A stretch of DNA of 64,000 nucleotides from Linepithema humile (Eukaryota; Arthropoda; Insecta; Hymenoptera; Formicidae): contig NC_090128.1 in the NCBI RefSeq assembly GCF_040581485.1, forward strand, positions 28,550,931 to 28,614,930, in the 5' to 3' direction. A program made the position numbers and the translations under genes. The notes under the pieces are model-generated. The model was given only the letters and a program-made list of their open reading frames with translations, was not told the DNA's origin and searched no databases. Below are positions 33,901 to 48,259 of this stretch, in pieces. Each line of letters opens with the position of its first letter. Position 1 is the first letter of the stretch.

Positions 33901-36682
33901 TAACGAAGACCGGTAACACAATGGCCGGTCGGTCCCGCGGGCAGCCTCGAAATATCACGGAGTATTTTGGCGTTAATTCGTAGCGGCGCGAAACCAGGAG
34001 GGACATGATCTGGCTCTATCATAGCTCGAGGAAGAAACGAGGGGCTTCCAACCATCTACAGTCGGTGTAATGCCCGGTCTGGCTGAAATGGCATAAGCTG
34101 CCCCAAGGGTGGCCGCTCTCTATTAGAGGTGGATACACCTCGGGGTCCACGTCAGCGGATCAACATGCAGACACCCGTCCCTCGCACAACGGCGCACCCA
34201 TCTGCGAGCGGGATGTAATTCGGAATTGCGTGCCCTCCTGGTCTCGACGGGAAGCATAATTTGCAGGGAAAAAAAAGGCTATCCCTGCGAGAGATCCGCG
34301 GCGGCATCGCCCAGCATACTTTTGCATTCGGGCAATCTCCTAATGCGGACGCGCTTGTTCCACGCAATTACACTTGAGAAATATATCTCGTCGTGTTGGA
34401 AATTCATGATTCGCGTGTATTTGAAGAACAAGAGTAGCTGGAAATAGAAATCCCAGAAAAACGCACTTCTTTAAATGACATTTTATCACGAAAGTGATCG
34501 TATGCAGAAGTGTAGGACATTAAATATTGCATTTGTGTTTGCCGACTAGCAAATAGAATATGTGGTTAATTGTCTAAGTAGGGCGGTTCCCAGGCATGCG
34601 ATTAAAGCTTTGCATAATGTAGAAATACATGCTTGTTCTGTTGGTTTCCCGTGGGAGCGGTAAACAGGTCGTCTCTGTCCGCCTATCTTAATCGATGATG
34701 ATGAAGCGAGGCGTTTCCGTTTGGCCCGGAAAGATGCCTTCCGGCAGCGGTTTTAATAACCTTCCCGTATTATTCATAGCAACCTTTTTCCCGCTCGGAA
34801 TTACTGAATCACTCTAGGTTTTTGTTCGCAGGATCACGGAATATTTTAACAGTGTAGTATTTTCCTTCCGTTTCTTCATCTATCGGAAAGATCCGAATAA
34901 TCTCGCCGGAATCACGAACGACTATCTAGATTGATCCTATTTTTATTCCGCTCTCATTTCTCGTGCAACTGTCATAAGAAATCGAGAACAAACAAGAGTC
35001 TTCGGTTAATCGAATCAGCATTTTGGGACAAAGATGGAGCACGTTGCTGTGTAATATCTATAATTTTGTCTTACAAATAGGAAACTAGATTATCTAATCA
35101 TGACGCAGCAGCTGTGTCCCATCTCCAACTGTATAATAATTAACCCTCGAACAGCGGATTGCCCGACCGCCAACCGCAGGGCGGATGCCAACTCCATTCG
35201 GACACATAATAGAATTTCGCTTTACGCTCGAAAGGCGAGAGGTGAGAACAGTGGAATAATGTTTTATTCAATGTAAATAAAACAATTACGATTGTGATAT
35301 AATAGTGCAGAAATAACTTTGAACAAATTTCATATATATATTGTCAGACAGTATTTAAATAACGCTTTGTGTTTAAGACAATTAATAATAATCAGATTTA
35401 ACGAACGGTGAATTTTTCTAATCAACCGTTGATAAAAGTATTGATTATTTCATGACGTTTAATTATTTTTGTCCTTAAATTTTAACATTTCTGAATTTAT
35501 TTTTTTTACCGCGGCAAATTTTGGTCTCAATTTTATACATTTTTAGAAATTGACATACAATTGTTGCCATTCAAGAGCTCTGACGAAGTAAATTTAACAA
35601 TATAGTTAAGAGCTAAAGTTGACAACGGGCTCTTACTGAGGGCATTCGAATCGTTCAATAAAACTGGATTATCCGGCGGCGATCCGAGGGTCCTTCTATA
35701 GGATTCCATACAATTCCCGCAATCACAGGATCCGCCTATCTCAGTGGTATCATCTTCCGATATTCTCTTTCGTCTTTTCCGTAATGGTAACTTTCTCGAC
35801 GGTAGGAAATGCGTGTCAGGTTTTACAAGCGGGAAAATTACGTCTCTGGCTGTTGGTTCGATGAACGATTAGGCGTAGACTCGCGTCTGCGCGGATTAAG
35901 AGGATATGTATTGCCGGTAACAAGATTATTCTGTGCGAGGGGAAGGAATGCTCGAACGCGACAGTGGACAGTGGATTTTGTCACTAGAAGGGTGCAGAAC
36001 TCGCATGCTCCACTTGAAACCTTATTCGCATTATTGGCGTTTGTCGTAGAAGAATGTCAGCTGATCTCGTTTACGAAAAAATATCCAGAAAATTGTCAAA
36101 ATTGTAATTTATTTGGCATGAAGTATCTTTTAGCTATGCGCCAAATTAATTCTATTTCATATTTTATTCTAACTAGACACACCAGCGCGCGCTACGCGCG
36201 TTTCTGCGGCAGACGGCTCTCGATTTCTGGAAGTGACGTTCATCCTGAAAATAAGTCCCGAAACTTATCGCCCCACGGCCGTCGAGACGATGCGGGCTTG
36301 TGCGCACTATCGTAAACTTCCCATTGATACGAATTTCGAAATATCCATGCTCCTTCTCTCGCTCCGCAAAGTTACGCTCTAAAGCAGAACACGAACTTTG
36401 CGTCTGCGACGTTTTCATCGCAAAGGTTCCGTTAACCCTGAATCGTCCTCGTTGAAACTTTTCTCAAAACTTTCCTCCCTAATGGAAAATTTATATTCCG
36501 TCTGAATATAAATCCTTATCCTAGGGACAAATCACCATCTCGGGCGCGTTGCGATTAGCATTGCGGCGTGCGATGAGTGTGTTTCATTATGCGAAAGTCG
36601 AAGTTACGCTCGACTAGAGCGCTTCACGAAGAACATCGCGAAGTCTTGATTTAAGCAACGAGCAGATTCAAAGATTTTAAGT

Positions 36683-36704
36683 AAAAAAAAAAAAAAAAAA
36701 AAAA
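36683..36704. repeat. Poly-A run of 22
   Basis: A single-base tract. It is not preceded by a recognisable retroposon body, so it is not called as a SINE or LINE tail. Confidence 0.9.
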
Positions 36705-39700
36705 GTTGTAAGAGCGCCGCGTTCTCAAAGTTCGAACGTAAAAATGATCTTTAGAAAAATGGCCAGATTGAATTTCTCGGCAATCGCACGTGGCATCGCA
36801 AATTAAACGTTCCTCGCGACGGATGCTTCCGGCAACGCGATATTTTCCGATACTTCGAATTATCGAATCGAAACTTTCCCGGCCACTCGCGAACTTCTGT
36901 CGCCGCTCGTGCTTGTCCTACAACCACATCTGTCGCGCTTGCACGCGGAAGTTGCATCCGTACTTCTTTTCGCAAGAGTCCCCTTTCTCGTCGGCGACGC
37001 GAACTATCTCGCGCGCGCGCGGCGGCGTGCGGCAATAATTTTCCAGATTTTCCGGCAGTCGCCCGCGCTCTCTGCCGAGGAGCGATAAACTTTTTTCCTC
37101 CTATCCTATTCTCGCCGCGCCATTTTCCACCTCCTTTCTCTCCCTCTCTCTGTCTCGTTCGGCCACGAGTAGGAAATTCGGTGGGTCGCTCTGCGGCACT
37201 CCTTGTCCGATTCTGTTCTTCAACAATTCCCGCAACTCCGTCCCATGCCAACGCCGAAACAGATTTTCTCGTTTACTTCACTTGAGAGAAGTTTACATAC
37301 ACAAGAGAGGATGCGCAAAGTTGCCCGGCAATCGCGTAATTTTCTCAGAGTGCTGTGCATACGAAATGCGCGACAAGACTTTTTTTTCCTCTATTTTCTC
37401 ATCGTCTCACTTTATCATCGTCTCTGAGAAATCGAACAAGAAAACGTGACATTGCTTTTATAACGTTAACGTCAAATCATAATTATTAATACTTGATAAC
37501 ATCTTGATAACATTGTGCAATTTATTTAAAAGAAGAAAGAAAGTGATTGCAAAGATGACAGAAATCTTTTTCTTTCGCCGTATAGCGACACCGGCGTTTA
37601 CTTCACATAGTTTTCCGAGTTTATGAGAAACACGTAATATCGCCCGTTGGGGAACTTGAATGTACGACTGAACACGGGCGACTACTATTGAAACGCCATT
37701 GCTCGGTTCGCTATTCGGCAATCGCTAAAATGGACGCTCACGCAAATATTTGCGATTGCGATATTCGCTCGCAAAGATATGTGTCCATCGAGAATGCAGG
37801 AATAAGCCATGGGATACTTTCCCTCTCTTCCGCACTTTTTCTGTCCGTTTGCCACTACGAGTGGCATTTTTCAATATTTCATTCGTTTGCTGTCGCCACC
37901 GTGCTGAAAAGTAAATGACATTTATTAAAATGTCAGGGAAGTTCAACCGCGAGTGTATGAAGAGGCGATTATCACGCCTCGCAAATTTTTGCCTTGACAG
38001 GCCACGCATTATCTTTTTTTTTTTTTCTAAGCATGCTCGGGTGATTATTATAAACTGCATTTAATTTTTGAATTTAGCATTGAATAAACTCGTATGATTA
38101 AGATATAAGATAAATGTGCCAATGATCAGATATATCGCACACAATTTCCGAATACACATTAACAAAATATTATTATTTAATATTTATAAATATAAAACGT
38201 GGAGAAATACCATTAAAAAATGATAACAATTTAAAAAATGTATAAAAAGAATTAAGAATTTTTTTATAATATTGATTTAATTACCTAATAATTAAAACAA
38301 TGAGCTCGAACGAGATAATAAAGTTACATTGTGTGAGGCAATTCAGATTGATTTTTAACGCTTTTATTAAGTAATTTTTAATAACGTTGAAAAAAATATT
38401 TTTTAAATTAATTTTGTTAAAAACAAATTTCTGAACTGTTTATTTGAAAAGTATCTTTTACGTATATTTTACATCATGTCTGGATAAAACGGATAAAATA
38501 ATTTAAAACATTAGCTCTTGATGATCAATAAATTCCATTTTTGCAATTTTATATCGTGAAATATCTCTCGAATCGTTCACTTAATATACTCGCTCGTGTG
38601 CTTACCAGGCGCAGTTGACTTTCACGATCTGCCGTGGCATAAATGTAGCAAGCACAAAAGCCATTTCACTGCCAGCTGTAGGCAAGATCTAGAGTTCACC
38701 GCCACCTCCTTCTCCCGTTTCCTCTCGTCTTTTCCTCCCTCGCTCTTTATGTGTCGTAACCCGCCATAATTACGATACCGACTCAGGTACCTCATAAAGA
38801 CGACCGAGTAAGTAAAGTCTGAGGGTTGTTGCGCCGCAGCGCGTGGTGACAAATATTGCCGATAAACCCGGCGAGGAAACGATCTTGTAATACGCTCCAC
38901 GAAATGCGCAATTATCGGCGCTGAATAATTCCATAAATTATCCGGCCCGACGCACGCGTACGCAGCCAATCCTTTGTTTCTGTTTATTCTGACGACCCAT
39001 TATTGCCAATTGCGCGCATTATTGTCGCATATTGACTCGGCCAAATGCGCAGCCAGTTATTAATTCGACGAGTTTGTAATCGCTTTTTGTTAGCTTCTTC
39101 AACCGTATTTTCCGGTTTGGCATTCGGGCTTGGTTATTAGGTTCATATTATTCGACTCATTACATTGTTATAATACAGATTGGAAAGCAAATATTTGAAA
39201 AAAAAATCTAATATGTGTCACACAATTTAAGTTTTCCTTACAAAATTGTATGTCTATGAATCCTTTATAGAAATTGCAATTAATATGCTATTCAAGCAGG
39301 ACGATAAGACTCTTTTCTTTTCAGACTATTAATTTATGTAATGTCGTGTTTATCCCGATACTAAAAAATACTCTTTGCGATATTTTGCTTTACGGCGGAA
39401 TTGTCGAGCGTGCGGTGATATATCATTAACTATATGAATTATTAGGTAGAAAAACGCGACCCTAAATTAGCACGCGACATTGCCGTTATCGTTTCATTGA
39501 ATTATTCATACACGTTGCAGCACTATACTATCAGTACTCTGCCTTTCGTGAGATAACATGATACTTAATGCGTCGGTATCTTTGACCAACTCTTCGCTAT
39601 TATTATTATTATGCACACTAATCTTTTATATGTGGCAGCTGGAAAAAGATTATTACACCGTGCGACGATAAATAATATTCTCAGATATAAGTATTCTTTG

Positions 39701-41664
39701 TTTAAGAAAGACAAATTGAGCACTGATTAAAAATCTTATTATCCGCAATGTATGTGAGCAAGTTTTCAGACTGCGTAAATTCGCTGCGCGAGTAACTTGA
39801 GCGGAAAAAAGGCGGCTGCAGGCCCAGTTGTTATCTTTAGTTTCACGAGATATATCACGGGAGACACTAAGTTGCACTTTAAATTCAAAAATAGCGGGCA
39901 TGCTTCTCTTGCCGGAGATATGGTAGCGACTCGGTTATTATGAGAAGGAAATAAGACACCGTTGCGCGCACCGAGGTAGAATTTTTCAACGTGATAATAT
40001 ATCATGCTTGGGAAATATTTCTCTCCTCATATATAAAATTTTTAATGAGCAGATAATGATTCTACTTTAATTGCTTTTGACTCGAAATGAATGTATTATA
40101 ATTACCCGAGTGTCTTTATATGACAAATGCGCAGAGAGAAAAGGTTACAAACGACGGTGCAAATTACCTCTTTTTCTATCTCCGCATTAACTTTTTTGTT
40201 AAAAGTAACGTGATAACTCATGGAGAGACTGCAGCAAATATTAAACAAATTAGATCTTCCTTATAAAGTTTTTATTTTTATTTCATTATAGTGATTTCGA
40301 ATTTACGAACTTTCACAACAATTTTACATAATAAATCTTTTCAGAGATAAAAGCAATGTGCTGGCAGATTCTCTCGACGAACCCATTTCACAAGTAAAAT
40401 CGTAGAGAAGCAGCAAGCAACATGCTTAATTAATTATATCAAAAGTTGCCAGATGTTGCATCTTTTTAATGATAAAAGTTCACGCGGTAATTACTTGAAT
40501 ATGCGTTTTCTTAAAGCGTCCAGCTAAAATAAAGCCGGCATTTACGCTGACCTTGATGGGATCTCCGAGATTCTTGGCCTCCAAGATAGCATCGTCTTTT
40601 GTCGGCGGATTTCAAGGATAAAAGATTAGAGACGCGCGACGAGAAAGGTGCGGGTGGACGAAGGAGAAGAGCATTTCTTCTTAATGATCGGAAGACCCGT
40701 CCATTAAAATTCTGCTTACTCATTGAGTCTTCCGCCATTGTTCTAATTAGTCACGAATTTCTCGAGAAGTTTTGTGAATTCATCTCTCTTCTTTCTCGCG
40801 AGAAAGACTTTTTTTTTTAATTTTCTGTTCATTGACTCGGGCGACGACCTCTCGAGGACACCTCGCCAATTACTTTCCTTCTCCTTTGCCGTGGCCTCGA
40901 ATCGCGGCAAATTAAAAGAGCGATAATCCTCCCGGCGATACGCGCCTCGGTTGAATTTGAACGGCGCGTGGATTAATCGCTTTGTCGGGTCGCATCGAAG
41001 CTTCGGAGACGAGAACGGTTTGGACAGCAACTCCTGCTGGATGAACTCGATGATTTCCCCAGCTGCTCTTTATAGAAATCCTTCGTGTTTTCCGATGCAA
41101 ACGCGCAGCGCAGACTCTTTCATTCGCGATTCCCTTTGTCGGCGGTAAACGAGACCGGCGCTTCGCTAAAACAGCTCGCGTTACGCTTTTAATCCTCTTT
41201 GAATGGCGGGTTGAAATTATACCTGGAATACCGCGAGGCATGTTATAACGGAAATCTGTCTGGGCTCACTTGAGATTATTTTACAAATATTTTCTTCTTC
41301 ATCCGTCAAAAAAATTCTGTTGCGAAATAAAGGGGCGAATAATGTTTTCTTTCTCTCCGCAAATACACTCTAATAGTAGCTGTAGCTTATGTGTTTATAT
41401 TTTTATCTTCCGCCGGTGCTTCGGTCAATGATACTCCGCGATGTTAAAACCATTTTGGTAGCTCCAACTTATGATATCTGCCACATTACGATTCTCAAAT
41501 TGCGTCCTAAAAAGCGTCATCATCCGCTCTTACGAGATGTCTTTTAGACGCGCCAGCGCCTAATGGACGCGCATTCGCAGACTTGTGACGTAACGTCGTG
41601 AAATAGGAATAATTATACCTGCTTTGCGGAAACATTAATTAAACAATTGCATCATACTGTTTTA

Positions 41665-41909
41665 CAATTGAAGGGTTCGTAACAAAAACAACTCTTGTCA
41701 AAAATTGAGATAACGTATTCTAGCAGTCACAGATGGAACCTACAGTGTAGTTGCATCATTCTCGTGAAAACAACTCATGCCGTTATTTATATTGTTAGGA
41801 AGTTTAGATGGTTCTATTGAAAATTTAAGAACAGCAGAATGTTTTTCTTTTGTCCGAAAAAATGAAAAACATTGACAAGGATTGTTTTTGTTATAAACCC
41901 TTCAATTTT
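41665..41909. mobile_element. MITE-like element with about 36-bp terminal inverted repeats, TA-flanked
   Basis: The left arm (41666-41701) starts AATTGAAGGGTTCGTAAC and the right arm (41872-41908) is its inverse with about four mismatches over 36 bp. The element is 245 bp, has no coding capacity, and is bounded by TA on both sides (41663-41664 and 41910-41911), as expected for the target duplication of Tc1/mariner-type elements. I do not recognise the family, and the TA assignment rests on only two bases. Confidence 0.75.
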
Positions 41910-43080
41910 TAGACTTTAAAGTATATTGGAAATTATAATCTGGCGATAAAAGATAACGTCAAAGCGATAATAAACAAGCATTCAATAAATGCATTTATAT
42001 TTGATACAGGATTATTTTTGCACATTTGTGCAAGCTTTTTCTTTCACCGAAAGACATGATAAGCGGATAATGGTTTATTAACGAACGATATAGAATTTCA
42101 TGTTTGCCTTGCAGAAAATGCAGAAACGAGTTCGTGAGAACAGCAAGCGTGCGAACACACAAAGGGACAGTCGGCATTGTCGAAACGCGAAAAATGGTCG
42201 CGTTACAGATATTACGTTCCGCAAACAGACATGTTCCGGAAAGGCAAAACCAATTTATTATCGCGTTCATGTAATCGTTATTCGCAACGAAACGCGCGGC
42301 AGTGCATAAAATTGCGAGAGCAACACACGCCAGTGCATAATGAAAACATAGCGCGTTAAACGCGAACGAGTAACGCCGCGCGAAAATAAAAAAGGCGCGA
42401 TGATTCTTGCAAGGGCCGCGAGGTCGTTGCACGGCTCGCGGAGCGCGCATCTTTCGCCGCATCGCGGCGGCGGGCAAACAAAAATTTCCAAGCGGGAATA
42501 ATTTATTGCGGGAAAATTATCGCGCGCGTGTTTTTCATCCCGGCGTGAAACATCGCCGCGCGGCGGAAGGAAACAGTCCGCCGAAACCGAGCGGAAATGT
42601 AAATGTTCGTGCGTGCGTGGCGAAAAACGCGCATTATAAAACGAATAAAAACCCTTTCCCTCGCATTAGCGAATTTTTGACAAATTTCCGTACGGTGGCA
42701 ACTCGGCAAATCGGACACGGAAATAATTATCGGGTGTGTGTGTGTTGTTGTTGTTAAGTGAATAATGAAAAAACATCATACGAAGAGAGGAAAAAGGAAT
42801 TAATCATACCGTGAACGTTATAGCATTTACAGCGCGCACGCGACCCATGCGGGGAAAAATGTCATTAAAGAAAAAAAATCCGCGACAACGCAAGCTGCAC
42901 GGCGTGTAACGTCAAAAATAAAAGGTTTTTTTTCCCGCAGTATTGCTAATAACATATGTTATTTTTATGAAATATTTCATAAAAAGAAAAACAGGGAAAA
43001 AAACAGAAGCCACGTCGTTGCTACGCAAAGTTCTAGGCGTTTAACGACAAACGGAAAGGCGGTTTGCGTCGAGCGGCGTC

Positions 43081-43100
43081 GCGCCGCGCCGCGCCGCGCC
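43081..43100. repeat. GCGCC pentanucleotide repeat, four units
   Basis: Four perfect head-to-tail GCGCC units inside a CpG-dense patch. Confidence 0.95.
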
Positions 43101-43221
43101 GTTGTCGCGGATATTAAATTACGACGGCGAATTTAGAGTGAGTGGAAAAAAATGACGTGTCCCCAGACCCCGTCATATTTCTCGCGGACACGTTTCACGC
43201 GTCGTGGAACTTGCCGAGGCC

Positions 43222-43256
43222 GGGGGAAAGGAGGGGGGGGGGGGGGTTAGGCGGGG
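43222..43256 (+). other. G-quadruplex candidate around a 14-G run
   Basis: G5 (43222-43226), then G14 (43233-43246), then G4 (43253-43256), with spacers of six bases. The long run can supply two tracts, so four G-tracts are available on the plus strand. Confidence 0.75.
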
Positions 43257-45640
43257 TAAATAACTTTTGCCGTGCAACATCGTGTATGGATTCGCACGTG
43301 CGCGCCCGCTTATGCCGCGATGACGGCGACTCCATTTCGTCGTGTCTCGTTGACGCCGATACGAACGGACGTCCCGTGAAATTCCCGACGAAGATTGATA
43401 ACGCCAGGTCGCGCGATTCGCGCGAGACCAGCGTGTCGCGTCGGTAATCGCGCGGCGATAAAGCTCCACGCATTGCCGAACAAACGTTAAACGTTGGATG
43501 CGTGCTCAGATTCGCTGGACAAATTGGTTATCCAAGCGGGAATAAATAGCGTAAATTTCGCGGTGATAATGACAATGAATGGGCAGATGATTGTGAAAAA
43601 CGCGTGTCAGTTTGAAAACGATAGAATGGACGAGTCTTTGAGCGGAAATATCTGATAGCGATAATATTTTCTGGTTTGAAACAATGATATCCGTAATGAT
43701 AATTACATTGGCTTTGCAAATGAAAACAAATATAACGCAAGTCTTCGCGAAAGTCTGTTTTCTCCTTAGAGTGCTCGAGAAATTACTTCTTCTATTGTAC
43801 GTAAGAATCTTCGCAAATTACGCGTACATGCGATATAGCGTGCAAATTCTCGAATGAGTTTCCGCGGAAATCTAGAGAGAATAAAACATCAGCGATTTCC
43901 GTGGGCCGCCGTAAGTTATTTAAAAGAGAAAAGGCTTTTCTCGTGACGGCGCAATCCCATTTCCAATTTCTCTCCCTCCCACCCGCTTGTAATCCGAGGG
44001 AGGAGCGGAGGTTGTTTCGAATTAGCCGGAAATCCACCCTGAAAACGTTACAATCTCCCTTGCCCACCCGTTCCATCTCTCGTATCCTCTTTTCTCGAAG
44101 AGCCGCTTCGTCTATTTTATCTTCTTTGCATTTCTTGTCGCTTAGTTTAAAATATGCCGGAAATTCCAAGAGGATGCCGATGCGTTCGCTAATGAAAAAG
44201 TGTTATTCTACACAAGGATATTCCGTCGTCCTTTCAATATGATGCGAAAAACATGTAAAGTCGTGCAAATTCAATGAGCTATTTTCATCAAGTGACTTAC
44301 GCACCTGCATATTTTATCTCCAATATATAATTTTAATCTATAATATAATACTGTATTTCTAACATTTTAAATAATTAATTAATTTGTATTACCACTCGCT
44401 TAACTGTGTCTGAAACTTAGAGTTATCGAACCCGAAGCAAACATTCTGTTAGATCATCTCCTAACTTGAACGACGAAGTCCCCCGCCGGCGATATCGTCC
44501 ACGAAACGCTACAACATTAATCCGTGATAATTAATTACCGTGGTGCAGCGCGATTCGCCGACTCTTGCTCTTCGGCGAGCTGCACTTATCAGAAATAATT
44601 AATTACCTGGGCGACAATATCGGACCGCGGCGTAACTATTCGCCGGGCGATATATACGCTTAGTGCAAAGTTTTCGGCGATTAATAACGACCCCGTTGCC
44701 GTAATATCCCAGATTAGTCCTCGCCGCGATAGCACTTCACCGTATCAGCGCTTCGTGGCAGATATTTCGCCGGCAGTCCATCACGAAAATCGCGTCGGAT
44801 CGGCGCCGGCGTCGCGTCGCGTCGAGACGTGCATTTAATCGCGTGAAAAAATGGCGATACGTGTAATAAATTCGCGCTGTCAAACAAGGCGGACGGGAAA
44901 CTAAAAGTGTAAATGTGAAGAGATTTGTTTGTCATACCTTCACACAGACTGCAAAAGTATATATTTACATCAGACTCTTAATATCTTTCAATTGTTGCTT
45001 AATTTAATAGAGAAAGTTGAATTTTTTATGCCGCGTCGTCATATTTGCGTCTAATATAACGTATGTAAAACACGCGTGGGCCGAAACAGTTTATCTCCCG
45101 AGACTCGTTCGCAATTAAAAGTCGCAATAAAAAAAAAAAAAAGAAGAGCAGCCTTGGATTATTCGGCGTTATGAAAAAATATGAGATATAGGCATTCCCA
45201 TTGACTCGCGGTAAATTATAAAAAAGGGGAAGCGGAATGAAGCGCAAGGGAAAAAGGGAGAGGAGGAGAGGGAGGTCTCGAGTTAAATTTACGAGGAAGC
45301 CCGCAAGCTCGTCGCAGACAAGTGCCGCGTCCACCTCGTAAAATCCTCCCCCTTCGACTCTTTCCCTCGTTTTCCTCTTTTTCCTCTTCACTCGCGCTGC
45401 CGCATCCCTTGTTCCGACACTTCCGCTCTTGTACCCTCCACCCGCCCGTCTTCTTATCTCGTGCCCTGTTTGTGTCCCATTCTCTATTCTCATGATCGTT
45501 CGTCTCTATTTCCGCCTCTTTGCCCATTTCGGTCCACCCTCCATTTTCCACGAGCGTAAAGTCCGCGGGAAACTGCCGGGATGCACTTACAATCCTTGGA
45601 CTCGGAAGTCCGGGCCGGCCGGCGACCGGCCGAGTGTTTG

Positions 45641-45658
45641 CGCGCGCGCGCGCGCGCG
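45641..45658. repeat. (CG)9 run, Z-DNA candidate
   Basis: Nine consecutive CG dinucleotides follow a palindromic GGCCGGCC region (45614-45632). Alternating CG is the classic Z-forming sequence. Survival of so many CpGs suggests low germline methylation here. Confidence 0.9.
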
Positions 45659-47779
45659 TTGATTAACCCCCTTGTAATTCCACCCTCGTAGTTACGTTAA
45701 CGCCACGAGCGCCTGTCCGCCTATCCGACGTGCTTTCTCGTCCAGCTGTACAGCCACCAGCTGCAGTTTTCCCCGATGATTTTTTTTTATCACGTCGCCG
45801 TTTCGCAAATTAAATACTCGACTTATCCGGATACGAGCGCAGAGTGAAAATTATATCGGCAAACGGTGGCTCGCGATTTTCGCGGCGCGATACGACGATA
45901 CGTTCGCTCGCGCTCCGTGTTTACACGTATCAGTGTTACGTATATATGCGTGCGAGATTTAGCTTCCGTTCGATTCACCGCGACCGCAAACGAGGATATT
46001 TATCCGAAATGAATTTCGCGATCGCTGTTAACTCGCGCGCGCAAAGTTTTTTGTTTGTTAAGAGGATTTCCGCGGATTTTAAAAATCCGCCCGATGTGGA
46101 AACAATAGCTTTCTATTTCTAGATTTACGGAACACAAGCTACACGCACACACACGAATCATCCTTGTGACGGTCGATAGCAATAATTTGTTACACTTGTA
46201 CGACGGCGATCAAAGTTGAAGGTGAGACTTCACTTTGCATGCGAAACTACTAGAATGACAATAACATTGGCAATAGTCGGCGTGTCCTTCGTACTTGTCG
46301 CATGACATGCGTTTAAGGTTGTGTGAATTTTTCCAAGACATGCGAACAACATTAATAAACACGCGAATATACACTCTATTTACTCACATATTCTGCGCTG
46401 ATTAAGGCACGCTTTTTACGTATTCAAGCCATGATCATGGCGTGATTTAAGGAGGCTGCACCCGAAGTAGTTGCCGCGTTAATTCTCAGCTAATCTGCAA
46501 AATAGCGGAGCGTTGTTCGCTGCTCGTTATCTCGTTCATAGTAATTTTTCTTATTTTTGCTTGTTTCAATTTTTATGATATATTAAGATTTATTGTTTCA
46601 CTTGTTATTTTATTATTAATGAACATAGAGAACGATCCAAATCTTTCTTTTTTTAATATTAAATTTTTGAAACTTTTAATTAGAATGAATCAGTTCGCAT
46701 AAATCAGATCTGGCATGAAGAAACACACTATGCGCTGTAAACTTTATAGCAAAAGTGAAAAAATATGATGAGAAAATTTATTAAATTGAATCGATACCAT
46801 TCAATAATGTTTAAAAATTTTTCTTAAATATTTAAATTAGAAAGTTTACTTTAATTTTTTATAATTATACAAAATAAGGACGATTTTTCAGCCAATGATA
46901 CATCATATTCTAGGCTTAATTTCATAGAACAACATTTATCATAGTTTGCAACAGAAACATACATTGTTGACACTATAAGATTGATGAAAACGAAGAATAC
47001 CTTCGTGGTGCGCGTTGGAAAACAGTGCGCTTTCGTTGTCTCTTATTGGTGGTTGGCGAACAGCCAACGAAGCTTTTCCACAATCCCTTTCCCGAGCCAA
47101 GTGTCGAAGACAGAGGCGGTGCTGGCTGTAAGTCAATTATAGAGTGACAAAAAGAGATAATGAAAAATCGGGAAAAATCGAGGGTGTGCAATGAGCAAAA
47201 AATACATAGCTAAATAGAGAGCAATGTTGGAAATCAAGCATGCGCGAAAACAACAACAAGAAAACGATTTCACCAGCAATTCCACGAGATATAAGAAGAA
47301 TAAAAACATAAAAAAATGCACATACATTTGTAAACAAGCCAGGAGAAATATTGTTATGATGGAGAAATAGATTTCTTCACAGATTTCCGTTACTTCTTTC
47401 TCTCCGTGCGGCTGGCGGTTTCCGTTGCACTTTTATCGAAAATAAGAAAACTGGACTCGGGGTTCTGGTGCTGTTTAAAAGAATGGCGCGTTCTTCAGGG
47501 AACCCACCCACGTAAAAGTCCGAAGAGCTTTTTCATGGTTTTACGCTAAAGGGCGGTAAACTTCATTTTGGACGTGGGTTTCGACGATTTACACGATCGA
47601 CCGCGCGCGAGTTCCGGAGCTCACGCGGCGAGAAACCAGACGCGAGAGCAACCGCAGATCAATTAAAAGCCAGAAGAAGCCGGCGAGGCGTCTGCGGGAA
47701 CGTGGCGAAAAGGCCGAAAAGTTAAAGGGAAGATTGCGAGAAACGATGAAAGGGTTTGCCGGCTGGCGGAACGTAACGG

Positions 47780-47909
47780 CCGGCAGCTAATATCGCGAGA
47801 AATACTGTTATTGCCACTAATATTTCGCGCAAAACTCCCAACAGCCGACGTCTGCCTCGGGAAATCTCCTTATACTTGGATTCGCGCCGAAAGGGTTGCA
47901 AGCGATACC
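47780..47909. repeat. Local duplication, copy 1
   Basis: About 125 bp. The block from 47787 (CTAATATCGC) through a perfectly shared AAATACTGTTATTGCCAC to AAGGGTTGCAAGCGA recurs at 48271-48389 with only two changes in the first 50 bp. On the minus strand both copies are open and encode a similar hydrophobic segment (ILVAITVFLAIL). Confidence 0.8.
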
Positions 47910-48259
47910 GCTCTTCGTTTTCGCCGCCCCGCCCCTCCGTTCTCACGTATCTATCTCCGGCAATTCCGGTTCTCTGTATTTCACATTGTTGCGCAATTCC
48001 CGTAGGAAATTTGGTTCAAACGAGCTTGCTTGAACGAAACGTAAGAAATATTTAAGCCATTACAGCGTATCTTCGGAATGATGAATGCACACGTAATCTA
48101 CTTTAAACTGAGAATTGCTTCACATCATTTGGCCGAAAACGAACGGGGCGTAAAGCGCATCACTAATTTTTGAAGAGAGATTTTTACGCCGGACTCCGCC
48201 GCCAGACAACTTTATCTCGCGCACTGAAATTTTCATTTTATCATCGGTCGTTCGCCTTT

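Noticed and set aside
35809..36315. 168-residue plus-strand frame
   Set aside because: No recognisable domain, no splice or promoter support, and it ends in the CG-rich palindromic patch near 36180.
42733..42755. GTGTGTGTGTGTTGTTGTTGTT run
   Set aside because: A small microsatellite with no associated signal; not listed as a feature of interest.
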